From contig USJD01000027.1 in NCBI GenBank assembly GCA_900554835.1, positions 1 through 25,776 of the forward strand: a DNA stretch of 25,776 nt. The letters run 5' to 3'. The notes under the pieces are model-generated. The model did no database searches, was not told the origin of the DNA, and worked only from the letters and a program-made list of their open reading frames with translations. This DNA comes from an uncultured Prevotella sp. (GTDB lineage: Bacteria; Bacteroidota; Bacteroidia; Bacteroidales; Bacteroidaceae). A program made the position numbers and the translations under genes. Positions 1-7,510 of the stretch are shown one piece after another (the stretch's first letter is position 1; each line of letters starts with the position of its first letter).

Positions 1-391
1 GAATCTTCTTGTGGTTCTGCTCACAATAGATTGCTATTCTGAAAGCATCCAGTTCATCAGTCTTGATACGGTCTAGAGAGCGCTGGTCATCATCCAAGTC
101 TGGCTCGAAGCGATGCATTTTGCGAGGTTCCACCATACCATAGATATATTCTTTGGATTCCAGCCATAATCTGAAGTTTTGGTTATAGAGTCCAGTATAT
201 TCCATACAGAACAAAAAGGTATCGAAGTCTTTTCCTACCTTTGCGACCCAGGAGCCAATCTTTTTGAACCCAGCATCATCATTGCTCACCTTAATATGAG
301 CATTCTTCCAGTCGATGGTTTCACCATCATAATAAGCAAGGTCGAGAGTCTTCTTGGAGACATCTACGCCAAAGTAAAGTTCCTTATCCAT
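1..391 (-). CDS. IS110-family transposase, N-terminal part (cut by window edge)
   Basis: The minus strand reads open from ATG at 391-389 to the window start, giving 130 residues that begin MDKELYFGVDVSKKTLDLAY. This is the RuvC-like N-terminal (DEDD) domain of IS110-family transposases. Visible acidic positions are the Asp in GVDVSKK, the Glu in CMEYTGLY and the acidic cluster in RIKTDELDAFRIA, with the family's typical MVEPRKMHRF stretch before the last. The C-terminal domain with the catalytic serine lies beyond the window. IS110 enzymes move their element with help from a structured non-coding (bridge) RNA encoded at one element end. Whether the copy is intact cannot be told. The plus-strand frame at 179-451 is only its shadow. 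Confidence 0.88.
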   Translation of the reverse strand, partial: MDKELYFGVDVSKKTLDLAYYDGETIDWKNAHIKVSNDDAGFKKIGSWVAKVGKDFDTFLFCMEYTGLYNQNFRLWLESKEYIYGMVEPRKMHRFEPDLDDDQRSLDRIKTDELDAFRIAIYCEQNHKKI

Positions 392-563
392 ATTATTGAC
401 ATTTTAGCATTAAATGGAAACAAGAAAACATTTGGCTTGGCGAAGGACTGAATCAAAAAATAGTGATATTCTAGAGTGACATACAGTTCACCTTAACACC
501 CGTTAACCAATTCGTTTAAACTTGTTTCCAGGTGCAAAGGTAAAAGAGTGATATAGTGTTTTA
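392..563 (-). other. IS110 upstream end; possible bridge-RNA region
   Basis: These 172 bp separate the transposase start from the GH28 stop and hold no convincing ORF. Read on the minus strand, a Bacteroidota-like -7 element TACCTTTG lies at 535-542. A near-palindrome (CCTTAAC at 491-497, GTTAACC at 502-508) lies between it and the transposase. In IS110-group elements the bridge RNA is transcribed from this side of the gene, so a short RNA from about 530 down toward 392 would fit. The exact element end is not visible, and no -33 element at the usual spacing was found. Confidence 0.35.
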
Positions 564-2588
564 TTACTTTGCAATATACTTTCTGTTGTTATGGATATAA
601 ATACCCTTGTTGAGAGCCTGCAAATCGCTTGTAGAAGCGTTCTTGATTACCAGGCGACCGCTGAGGTCATAGACGTTGTTGTCATTCTTAACTTTTACAT
701 CGGATGTAATACCTTTGATACCATTAGTGTTATTTTTTGTTCCTTTAAGGGTGATAACCCATGCAGCTTGAGCATCCTGTGGAGTAAAGGTCATGACTTC
801 TGTCGCAGGTGTAGCTAATGTAATATCGTAACTGGTGTCTGTGCTTGTGGTTGTAGTACGGCTTGGAAAGCTGTATTTGTCAGAAGCATAATTGACACCA
901 TCTAATTCAGATAAGTAGCAATTCTTATTATCTTCATTAGTATAACCAGCGAATGTAGCAGATGTAATTGTTACGTTTTCTGGTAAGTTGATCGTAAACT
1001 TTACTCCTTTGCTATACTTGATGGTATTGCTTTTAGCAGTGGCATAAGCTTTGCTGGAAGTGATGGAACAACCATTGTTGAAATTCCATGTTGTTTGGGT
1101 ATTACCATTTGTCAAATTGCAGGTGTTTGCAGCTAAAGTATAGGTAACGTTTTCTGCTTCTCCTGGAGTTGGATCTACAGTTGAACTACCTGTATAATCA
1201 CCTGTGAGATTTTTTACTTCATATTGGGTAGCAATAAGCTTTCCATCCTTGCTATTTGTAATCTTGCAACCATTTTTAAATGTTATACCATCCACAAATG
1301 CAAGGAACATACCTTTTTGGGCTTCTACTTGAACATTATCTAAGGTTATGTTCTTGACATAGCTTTCCGGTAAGCCATAGATGTAGATAGGGAAATATCC
1401 CTTAGCACTTGTATTGTATGGAGTACCTATAGATGTCACATTCTGAATAAGAATGTCGCGGAAGGCTGGTGTCTTTGGGGTTACTTCTGCTGCTGTGGCT
1501 TCAGATGGAATTGGCTTTGTACTCAGATCGTACCAAGTTTCGATATAAATAGGGTTTCTCACTCCTGTCATTGTACAATTACGGAAAATGAGATTATATA
1601 CATCGCCACTTCTATCACGTTGTGATTTCAAGCGGAATCCACTATCTGTATTCTTGAAAGTGAGGTCCTCATAAATAATATCATGCATGTTATTGGTAAA
1701 ACTGCCAAATGATGCACCATGTCCTGTACCCATTTTAGAATTCCAGACGTGTACATACTGGGCATTATCATCGCAAACTACGTTGTCATCACCCGTACTG
1801 ATGTTGCAGTCGTAGATGTTTACATGGTGCCCCCAGATAGAGATTCCGTCTGTGTTGTGTGATGGTTGTTCTGTCTTTGTATCTGAGGCAGGATTATAAA
1901 TCGTCACATCATGGATAGTTGCATGGCTTGCCTTACCACTATTGCTGATGGTAAGATTTACACCTGGGGTGTTCTGAATTTTTATATTTCTAACCATGAA
2001 ACGAGAACCCTGTTCGAAACGGATCATCGCTCCTGGATTGAAAGTCTCCTTGTTATCGCGAGCCTTCCACCATCGAGTTCCTTGTCCATCAATGATTGAT
2101 GTCTCGCCTTCACCCTCAATAATGATATCATTTTGTTTTCTGTTCTTACAACCAATAAAGATAGTCTTGTTGTTAGGCGCCTTACCATATTCCACGAGCT
2201 TCAGGGTAGCACCTGCGCAAAGGTGGAGTACTGTTTTTGACTTGATGCTGAGCACTTCAGTTGTACTTGTTATCTGGTCTGTACTGCCAAACATCCAAGT
2301 ACCAGCAGGAATTACGACCATACCGCCAGTAGTAGGAACAGCATCAAGGGCTTTCTGAATAGCTTTGGTGTTATCAGCTGCCGATATAGATGCACCATAG
2401 TCTTTGATGTTAAACGTATTTTCTGATGTGATGGCTGGCATTTGTGGTAATTCAACTGCTGTCCATCCTTCAGGAGTATTCTGAGCATTTTGCTCAGAAG
2501 TAATACCAGTAAAAGTCTGAGCCTTGGCAATGCCTGGCAGAGCCAAGAGTGCTGAAAGCACGATAGTTTTGATGATTGATTTTCTCAT
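564..2588 (-). CDS. Secreted GH28 polygalacturonase
   Basis: This 674-residue protein hydrolyses alpha-1,4-galacturonosyl bonds of pectin by family assignment. It has a signal peptide at about 1-23 (ending GIAKA|Q) and a pectate-lyase-3/GH28 right-handed beta-helix at about 55-460. The GH28 catalytic set is complete: NTDG at 245-248, GDD with D267/D268, GHG with H290, and RLK at 319-321 in place of the usual RIK. Residues from about 480 form an extra beta-rich module, and the last 50 or so (YDLSGRLV ... LNKGIYIHNN ... K) resemble a type IX secretion sorting tail. The gene has its own promoter (-7 at 2617-2624) and an upstream dyad, so it is transcribed separately from the upstream nuclease gene. 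Endo or exo action cannot be told. No clear terminator follows. Confidence 0.93.
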   Translation of the reverse strand: MRKSIIKTIVLSALLALPGIAKAQTFTGITSEQNAQNTPEGWTAVELPQMPAITSENTFNIKDYGASISAADNTKAIQKALDAVPTTGGMVVIPAGTWMFGSTDQITSTTEVLSIKSKTVLHLCAGATLKLVEYGKAPNNKTIFIGCKNRKQNDIIIEGEGETSIIDGQGTRWWKARDNKETFNPGAMIRFEQGSRFMVRNIKIQNTPGVNLTISNSGKASHATIHDVTIYNPASDTKTEQPSHNTDGISIWGHHVNIYDCNISTGDDNVVCDDNAQYVHVWNSKMGTGHGASFGSFTNNMHDIIYEDLTFKNTDSGFRLKSQRDRSGDVYNLIFRNCTMTGVRNPIYIETWYDLSTKPIPSEATAAEVTPKTPAFRDILIQNVTSIGTPYNTSAKGYFPIYIYGLPESYVKNITLDNVQVEAQKGMFLAFVDGITFKNGCKITNSKDGKLIATQYEVKNLTGDYTGSSTVDPTPGEAENVTYTLAANTCNLTNGNTQTTWNFNNGCSITSSKAYATAKSNTIKYSKGVKFTINLPENVTITSATFAGYTNEDNKNCYLSELDGVNYASDKYSFPSRTTTTSTDTSYDITLATPATEVMTFTPQDAQAAWVITLKGTKNNTNGIKGITSDVKVKNDNNVYDLSGRLVIKNASTSDLQALNKGIYIHNNRKYIAK

Positions 2589-2616
2589 TGTAATTTAGGC
2601 TAAATTTTATTTGTGG

Positions 2617-2624
2617 CAAAATTA
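2617..2624 (-). promoter_or_regulatory. Promoter -7 element of the GH28 gene
   Basis: TAATTTTG on the minus strand matches the Bacteroidota -7 consensus TAnnTTTG and gives a short leader of about 25 nt before the ATG. No good -33 TTG sits at the usual 19-20 nt spacing, which would fit dependence on an activator bound at the upstream dyad. Confidence 0.65.
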
Positions 2625-2667
2625 CAACTATTCTTTATAATATAAGGTATAATAAACTCAAAATAAT

Positions 2668-2683
2668 ACGAAAACGATTGCGT
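2668..2683 (-). promoter_or_regulatory. Dyad operator of the GH28 gene
   Basis: Read on the minus strand the site is ACGCAATCGTTTTCGT, an imperfect copy of the palindrome ACGCAAACGTTTGCGT with the central CG typical of LacI-family operators. Its centre (2675.5) lies 55 bp upstream of the -7 centre (2620.5), the same distance as at three other promoters in the window. Confidence 0.68.
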
Positions 2684-2688
2684 AGTAG

Positions 2689-2725
2689 AAAAAAAAGTGC
2701 AACGCTCAAGTCGAACATTGCACTT
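2689..2725 (-). terminator. Intrinsic terminator of the Rpn-family gene
   Basis: On the minus strand a 13-bp stem with wobble pairs (AAGTGCAATGTTC against GAGCGTTGCACTT, 5-nt loop) is followed by eight T residues. It starts 9 nt after the stop codon of the nuclease gene. It is nearly identical to the terminator at 3770-3808 on the other side of that gene. Confidence 0.82.
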
Positions 2726-2734
2726 TCTATGTGT

Positions 2735-3706
2735 TTATGAATTTAACTTTTTGATTTCCTCTATAGATAATCCTGTAGATTGGGAAATGATGTCTATTGG
2801 TGTATTTAAAGCAAGAAGTTTGAGGGCGATTTCTTTGGTCTTTTCTTTTTTCCCTTCAGCTCTTCCTTCAGCTCTTCCTTCTACTCTTCCTTCAGCTCTT
2901 CCTTCGATTCTTCCTTCTGTTAGACCATCTTGATATCCTTCGTCACGGCTGGTATCGAAGAGGCTCTTCATGTGCCTAACTGCTTCTAAATGGCGGAAAT
3001 AGGCTTGTTTGTCTTTTTGAGAGAGTGAATCTACACGCAGACGTTCGCGTGCCTCTGGTAATCCTGCAGCAGTGGCTTTTGAACTGATAGAACCTGTTTT
3101 TAGAAATTCAATCCATTCATCAAGTGGAGTAGTTGCTACCTTGTCAAAATCATTGACACGTAGTATGTAGTACTCTGGGAATAAGTCACCAGGACTCTTC
3201 CTTAACTCCAATTTATCATCTTTGATGCCAAAGAATTTCTCATTCTGTCGGATGGAGAGTTTAAGTGTATCATGTGGTTCGTGTTCACCGACGAACTCGG
3301 TTTTGCCATGGTAAACATAATCTTTGCCTTGTCCCAGTTCAAAATAGACGATGTTGATGGAATACACCTTGCGGACAGCTTCGTATGGCTTGCCAAGACC
3401 AATATATTCCGTTATCGCTTTAGAAACTCCATAGAGCATGCGATGGAAATAGGTTTGCTCTCGACTGTTTTGTACTTCAATGATGCACAACTGCTCGTTT
3501 TCGCTTTCTGCCAGAATATCTACTCGGTTATATTTATCGTCCTCGTCTTCTTGGTTGCTTTCGCTTTCCAGAAAGCGGTGAATTTTAAATTTCTTTCCAA
3601 GTAATGAAGACAGGAAACCTTCAAGCACAACATAGTTTGCCTTGTTGCGCAGCAGACGTTTCATCGCCCAGTCGAATCTTATATAGTTTTCTCCGTTCAT
3701 TGTCAT
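2735..3706 (-). CDS. Rpn-family PD-(D/E)XK nuclease / putative transposase
   Basis: This 323-residue protein matches the Rpn (recombination-promoting nuclease) and PDDEXK_2 putative-transposase family. The nuclease core is visible as D63 in NRVDILAE and E77-V-Q79 in CIIEVQNSRE. The C-terminus has the family's charged repeat, six units of the EGR-AEG type at about residues 261-284, followed by a short helical end. Family members cut DNA and raise RecA-independent recombination; their natural role is debated. Start choice: ATG at 3706, with a second ATG two codons on (MTM) equally possible. The gene has its own promoter (-7 at 3732-3739) and terminator. It sits as a stand-alone unit between the susCD operon and the GH28 regulatory region, has no link to pectin, and looks like an insertion. 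Confidence 0.88.
   Translation of the reverse strand: MTMNGENYIRFDWAMKRLLRNKANYVVLEGFLSSLLGKKFKIHRFLESESNQEDEDDKYNRVDILAESENEQLCIIEVQNSREQTYFHRMLYGVSKAITEYIGLGKPYEAVRKVYSINIVYFELGQGKDYVYHGKTEFVGEHEPHDTLKLSIRQNEKFFGIKDDKLELRKSPGDLFPEYYILRVNDFDKVATTPLDEWIEFLKTGSISSKATAAGLPEARERLRVDSLSQKDKQAYFRHLEAVRHMKSLFDTSRDEGYQDGLTEGRIEGRAEGRVEGRAEGRAEGKKEKTKEIALKLLALNTPIDIISQSTGLSIEEIKKLNS
2854..2925 (-). repeat. 12-bp tandem repeat inside the Rpn-family gene
   Basis: Six units of 12 bp (plus-strand CTTCAGCTCTTC and variants) encode the EGRx-type repeat of the C-terminal tail. Three units are identical, so copy number could change in frame by slippage. Confidence 0.85.
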
Positions 3707-3731
3707 TTCTTATTTGCTTAATACTTCGCTG

Positions 3732-3762
3732 CAAAGATACGCTTTTTATTCTAAACTTCCAA
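3732..3762 (-). promoter_or_regulatory. Promoter of the Rpn-family gene
   Basis: The -7 element TATCTTTG lies at 3732-3739 and a -33 TTG at 3760-3762, with a 20-nt spacer, all on the minus strand. This is a near-consensus Bacteroidota promoter, so the nuclease gene does not depend on read-through from the susCD operon. Confidence 0.68.
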
Positions 3763-3769
3763 GAAAATC

Positions 3770-3808
3770 AAAAAAAAAGTGCAACGCTCAAACTTGAGCA
3801 TTGCACTT
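3770..3808 (-). terminator. Intrinsic terminator of the susC-susD-lipoprotein operon
   Basis: On the minus strand the stem AAGTGCAATGCTCAA / TTGAGCGTTGCACTT (15 bp with one G-U pair, 2-nt apparent loop) is followed by nine T residues. It lies about 20 nt past the lipoprotein stop codon and is a near copy of the terminator at 2689-2725. Confidence 0.87.
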
Positions 3809-3829
3809 TAAATATTTAGGAGATGAATT

Positions 3830-5518
3830 TTAATCCTCTACTACATACCAGCGTGGGTCACCAGCCTTTTCCTTCAAAGTACCAGCCTTGATGGTAAAGT
3901 CGCCATTGGCTGGGTCCTTGAACAACTGGGTAGAGCTGAACTCTGTATCATTCACGCCCTTAATCACCTTGAAGAAGTCTGTTGTTCTGAAGCTGTTAGC
4001 TACAGAAGCAGGAGTCTTGCTTCTGATGTTCTTGTTGGTAGCCTCATCAGCACTCTTACCGAAGATACAGTTCTCAATAGTAAAGGTGTTTGGACCAAAT
4101 GTATCAGCATTGAAGTCAACAAAGAACTGGCCGTTACCATTACAGTTGTAGAATGTGCTGTTCTTGATGGTGATGTCCTGCATATCTGTCTTCTTGCTGA
4201 AGATAAATACCTTACCGGTTACACAGATACTGTTGAATGTACAGCCGTCAATCTCTACGTTGTCGAGATGACCTTTACCGCTTCCTGCATCTACATGGAT
4301 GAATCCATAACCTGCGCAGAGTTTGGTGAAGATACTGTTCTTCAAGGTAAGTTTGCCGATAGACTTAGCATCACTTCCCTGGATACGGAAGAATGATGTT
4401 TTGATATTGCTAACCTCGCAATCCTCCAAAGTGAACTCGCTTATGGTACAAGCCTTGCTCTGGTTGATGAAGTAGCCAGCACCATTCTCTTCCAATTTCA
4501 CGTTCTGGAACTTGATGAATGCATGAGAACCTGCAACATCGAAGTTCTTGTCGAGGGTGATGGTTGGAGTCTCCCCACCTGCCAAACCGAAGAATGTAAC
4601 AGACATTCCGTCTGGGATGGTTACGTTGGTCTTGCCACCATCTGAATCATTTGTGCCGTAGAGAGCAACCTTGGCACCGGCTGGGATACCGATGGTTGCG
4701 CTATAGTTGGTCTCGTTGCCTGCGGCAGCCTTTGCCTGTTCAGCAATCTCATCGATAAGAGTCTGTGAGATGACTGTTACATCGCTGGAAAGTGAATACT
4801 TATAGTTAGCTGCTGGCATGGCTGCAGGAGTTGTAATCTGCAACTGACCGCGCTTTACGTCATTCTTATAGATAATGATGTTATAAGTGCTTGTTGGCTG
4901 TAAGCCAGCAAGCGTATATTTACCAGCTGCCTTTTCCTCATCAGTCAGATTGATAGTCTGGATGTTCTCTGCATCGTTGGCGTTGGCGTAAGTGATGTGA
5001 GTCACCTCAGCACCTGGAGTCCAGCTCAAGTTAACATGATCCTCGAAGAGGTCGGTTGCCTCTACATTGTTGAAGATTTGCTCTGCCTTTGTCTTGAAAG
5101 ATGAACCATCCTTGTAGTAAACCCATTTAGACTCGTTAGCAGTAGAAGACATAGCCTTTACACGCATGTAGTACTTGCTGTCGCCATCGAGACCTGAGAG
5201 AACTACTGGAGAAGAAGTCAAGGTCTTATCTTCTCCGAACTTGATGATGTTAGCATTCTCAACACCCTCGTAAAGAGAGTCCTTGCTTACCTCGAATACA
5301 TAGTACTCTGGTGAAGGAACTGCTTTTGATGTGAAGGCAGAGAATGTAACAGTAGCTGATGTTTCGGCAGTTTCAACGGTGATTTTGTCACCGTTGAGAC
5401 CGAATAATCTTGACAGGCTGCCATCTACGTCCCAGTCATTGCCATCGGTACAAGAAGTAGCCGATAAAGCCAAAGCCATCATAGATGCTGTGCCCAATAT
5501 GTTTTTAATGCTCTTCAT
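3830..5518 (-). CDS. Surface lipoprotein with FN3-like and beta-helix domains, probable glycan-binding
   Basis: This 562-residue protein is the third gene of the susCD operon. I start it at ATG 5518 (MKSIKNILG) because this gives a proper lipoprotein signal with lipobox LSATSC and acylated C23; the longer frame to 5563 overlaps the end of susD and spoils the signal. After a short linker come two FN3-like beta-sandwich stretches (about 35-120 and 145-225). A repetitive region at about 270-510 with N/D-rich turns (LEDCEVSN, LKNSIFTK, IDGCTFNS, IKNSTFYN, IENCIFGK) reads as a right-handed beta-helix. This layout resembles DUF4957/DUF5123 proteins found next to SusD in pectin loci. No polygalacturonase or lyase catalytic set is visible. 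It probably holds pectin at the cell surface, as SusE/F-type proteins do; that role is inference. The gap to susD is 28 bp. Confidence 0.8.
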   Translation of the reverse strand: MKSIKNILGTASMMALALSATSCTDGNDWDVDGSLSRLFGLNGDKITVETAETSATVTFSAFTSKAVPSPEYYVFEVSKDSLYEGVENANIIKFGEDKTLTSSPVVLSGLDGDSKYYMRVKAMSSTANESKWVYYKDGSSFKTKAEQIFNNVEATDLFEDHVNLSWTPGAEVTHITYANANDAENIQTINLTDEEKAAGKYTLAGLQPTSTYNIIIYKNDVKRGQLQITTPAAMPAANYKYSLSSDVTVISQTLIDEIAEQAKAAAGNETNYSATIGIPAGAKVALYGTNDSDGGKTNVTIPDGMSVTFFGLAGGETPTITLDKNFDVAGSHAFIKFQNVKLEENGAGYFINQSKACTISEFTLEDCEVSNIKTSFFRIQGSDAKSIGKLTLKNSIFTKLCAGYGFIHVDAGSGKGHLDNVEIDGCTFNSICVTGKVFIFSKKTDMQDITIKNSTFYNCNGNGQFFVDFNADTFGPNTFTIENCIFGKSADEATNKNIRSKTPASVANSFRTTDFFKVIKGVNDTEFSSTQLFKDPANGDFTIKAGTLKEKAGDPRWYVVED

Positions 5519-5546
5519 TTTCTTGTCTTTTTTGATTAAAGATGAA

Positions 5547-7490
5547 TTAGTCTGCATAACCATAAGAGTTGTGAATCTTACCGTTGGTTGCAGAGATGGT
5601 TGTAGAAGCGATTGGCATGAGGTAGCGGTTCTTCACTGCTACGTTATCGCCAACCAAACCGCTGCTGATAGATGGAAGGTTTACGTCAACCTGTGTATCT
5701 GAACCTGTATCCAACTTAGCTGCACCGAATGAGTCGATACTGCCATCGTAGTCAGCAGATGTCTTTCCGTCAGGAATACCATACCATGTTACGCTAGAGA
5801 AGTCAATCTTGGTTTTCTTCTCATCCAGGTAGTTGAAGTAGATGGTCTTCTGGTAAGTACCGTCTGCAAGTTCTGTCAGGTAAGTCTGCTTGAACTCATT
5901 GATCTTTTCTGCGAGGAGGTTCCAACGAATCAGGTCGTACTTGCGGATACCTTCACCTGCAAACTCCCACATGTTCTCCTGAACGAGAGCATTGAAGAAT
6001 GCGTCCTTGTCAGAAGCAATGTTGTTGACGTATGCCTTAGCTTCATTCTTGTCAGCCTGGTTGAAGGCACGGGTGTGTACTGCTTCCAGAGCCTGGCGGG
6101 CTGTCATGCCGTTTGCTGAACCTTCGTAGTTGGCATCAGGGTTACCTGCCAACTCGTTCATGCACTCAGCATAGTAGAGCAATACCTGAGCATAGCGCAT
6201 CTTTACAGGGTTGATACCTGTAGTGTGCTTAGCTGTAGCCTTCAAGTTGTTCTGCAACCAAGTATTGTTCATCTTGCGGGCATCCCACTTACCTACATAC
6301 ATACCGAAAGGAGCATTCTTCAGCATGTTCTCAACAGTGTTGCTGCCGTCCTGCTTGATTTCGAAGTTGGCGCAGGTGATGTCACGGCGTGTATCCTTCT
6401 TGTCGTAAGAATAGAGCAGAGGAGCTGTAACCTTCATCTTACCAGATGAGTTGCCATAGCCATATTCTGTTGTAACACCATTCATGCGGACACCCACTGT
6501 GTAACCCAACTCTCCTGTTACGTTCTCACCGAAAGGAATCTCGAAGAGGTTCTCGTGGTAAGTCTTGTCGAGAGAGAGCTGGTTAATCAAGTACCACTCG
6601 TTCTCGAAAGATGGGTTGAGGTTGTGAGTATTGTCGTTGATGATAGCAGACCAGTGCTTCAGGGCACGCTCGTAGAGAGCCTTGCGGTCTGCTGCACCAG
6701 GGCGCTGTGTTGGATAAGTAGCATCGCTGTAAGATGCTGTCTCATATCCGTCCTTAGCCTTCTCGCGAATCACGTAGCCAGCACGTGTCATGGCAATCTG
6801 TGCCAGGAGTGCGTGAGCATAACCCTTGGTTGTGCGCTCTGTGGTATAGCCTGATGCCTGGTCTGCCCATGGCAAGTATTTGATAGCCTCATCCAGGTCG
6901 TTCATCAGGGAATCCATAATCACGTCGCGGTCGGTCTTCTCCAGGTAAGCGTTGCTCAAGTCAGCCTTTGATGCTTCTACCTTGAAAGGAATATCGCCGA
7001 AAATACGAACCAGGTCAAAGTAAACCATGGCACGGATGGTGAGTGCCTCGCCGAGGCTGCGCTCCATAGATTTCTGGTTAGCACCGCCGGCAGTGAGAGT
7101 TGCGCTGCTGCGGATACCCTCGATAATCTGGTTGGCATCCTCGATGATACCATACTCAGCATCCCATACGCCGCTAATCTTGCTCCATCCCGGGTCCATG
7201 TTATAGTTCATGTTACCACGTTCACTTGAGGTGTTGGTAGCATTGCTGCCAAGACCGTCAATCAATTCGCAGTCGCTGTTCAGGTTCCATACAATAGACA
7301 GGTCCTGTGCGTAGGTACGGTCCTGAGCCATTCCGCCATAGAGCTTATTGACGCGAAGATTGGTATAATAAGGTGAGGCGTAGGTATTCTCTGCAGTCAT
7401 TTCTGATGGAGAGGTCTGATCCAGGAAGTCGGAGCATGAAGACAATCCTAATACGCCTGCCAATGCAAATGCATATAATATCTTGTTCAT
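5547..7490 (-). CDS. SusD/RagB-family nutrient-binding lipoprotein
   Basis: This 647-residue protein has a lipoprotein signal peptide with lipobox GLSSC (C19), then SDFLDQTSPSEMT, the usual start of SusD proteins. The N-terminal SusD-like helical domain with TPR-type repeats covers about 20-230 and the RagB/SusD C-terminal domain the rest, including the conserved late segment with WEFAGEGIRKYDLIRWN. SusD proteins form a lid on the SusC barrel and bind the oligosaccharide at the outer surface. The gene follows susC by 20 bp and is clearly in the same transcript. The pectin context suggests galacturonan fragments as ligand; specificity cannot be read from sequence. Confidence 0.95.
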   Translation of the reverse strand: MNKILYAFALAGVLGLSSCSDFLDQTSPSEMTAENTYASPYYTNLRVNKLYGGMAQDRTYAQDLSIVWNLNSDCELIDGLGSNATNTSSERGNMNYNMDPGWSKISGVWDAEYGIIEDANQIIEGIRSSATLTAGGANQKSMERSLGEALTIRAMVYFDLVRIFGDIPFKVEASKADLSNAYLEKTDRDVIMDSLMNDLDEAIKYLPWADQASGYTTERTTKGYAHALLAQIAMTRAGYVIREKAKDGYETASYSDATYPTQRPGAADRKALYERALKHWSAIINDNTHNLNPSFENEWYLINQLSLDKTYHENLFEIPFGENVTGELGYTVGVRMNGVTTEYGYGNSSGKMKVTAPLLYSYDKKDTRRDITCANFEIKQDGSNTVENMLKNAPFGMYVGKWDARKMNNTWLQNNLKATAKHTTGINPVKMRYAQVLLYYAECMNELAGNPDANYEGSANGMTARQALEAVHTRAFNQADKNEAKAYVNNIASDKDAFFNALVQENMWEFAGEGIRKYDLIRWNLLAEKINEFKQTYLTELADGTYQKTIYFNYLDEKKTKIDFSSVTWYGIPDGKTSADYDGSIDSFGAAKLDTGSDTQVDVNLPSISSGLVGDNVAVKNRYLMPIASTTISATNGKIHNSYGYAD

Positions 7491-7510
7491 TGTTATTATC
7501 TTATAAAGTT

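Noticed and set aside
179..451. 90-aa plus-strand frame near the left edge
   Set aside because: The opposite strand encodes the IS110 transposase N-terminus with its DEDD-type motifs; the plus-strand frame is a shadow.
5519..5563. Longer start for the lipoprotein gene (MVMQTNSSL...)
   Set aside because: It overlaps the end of susD and places 15 residues before a lipoprotein signal that works only from the ATG at 5518.
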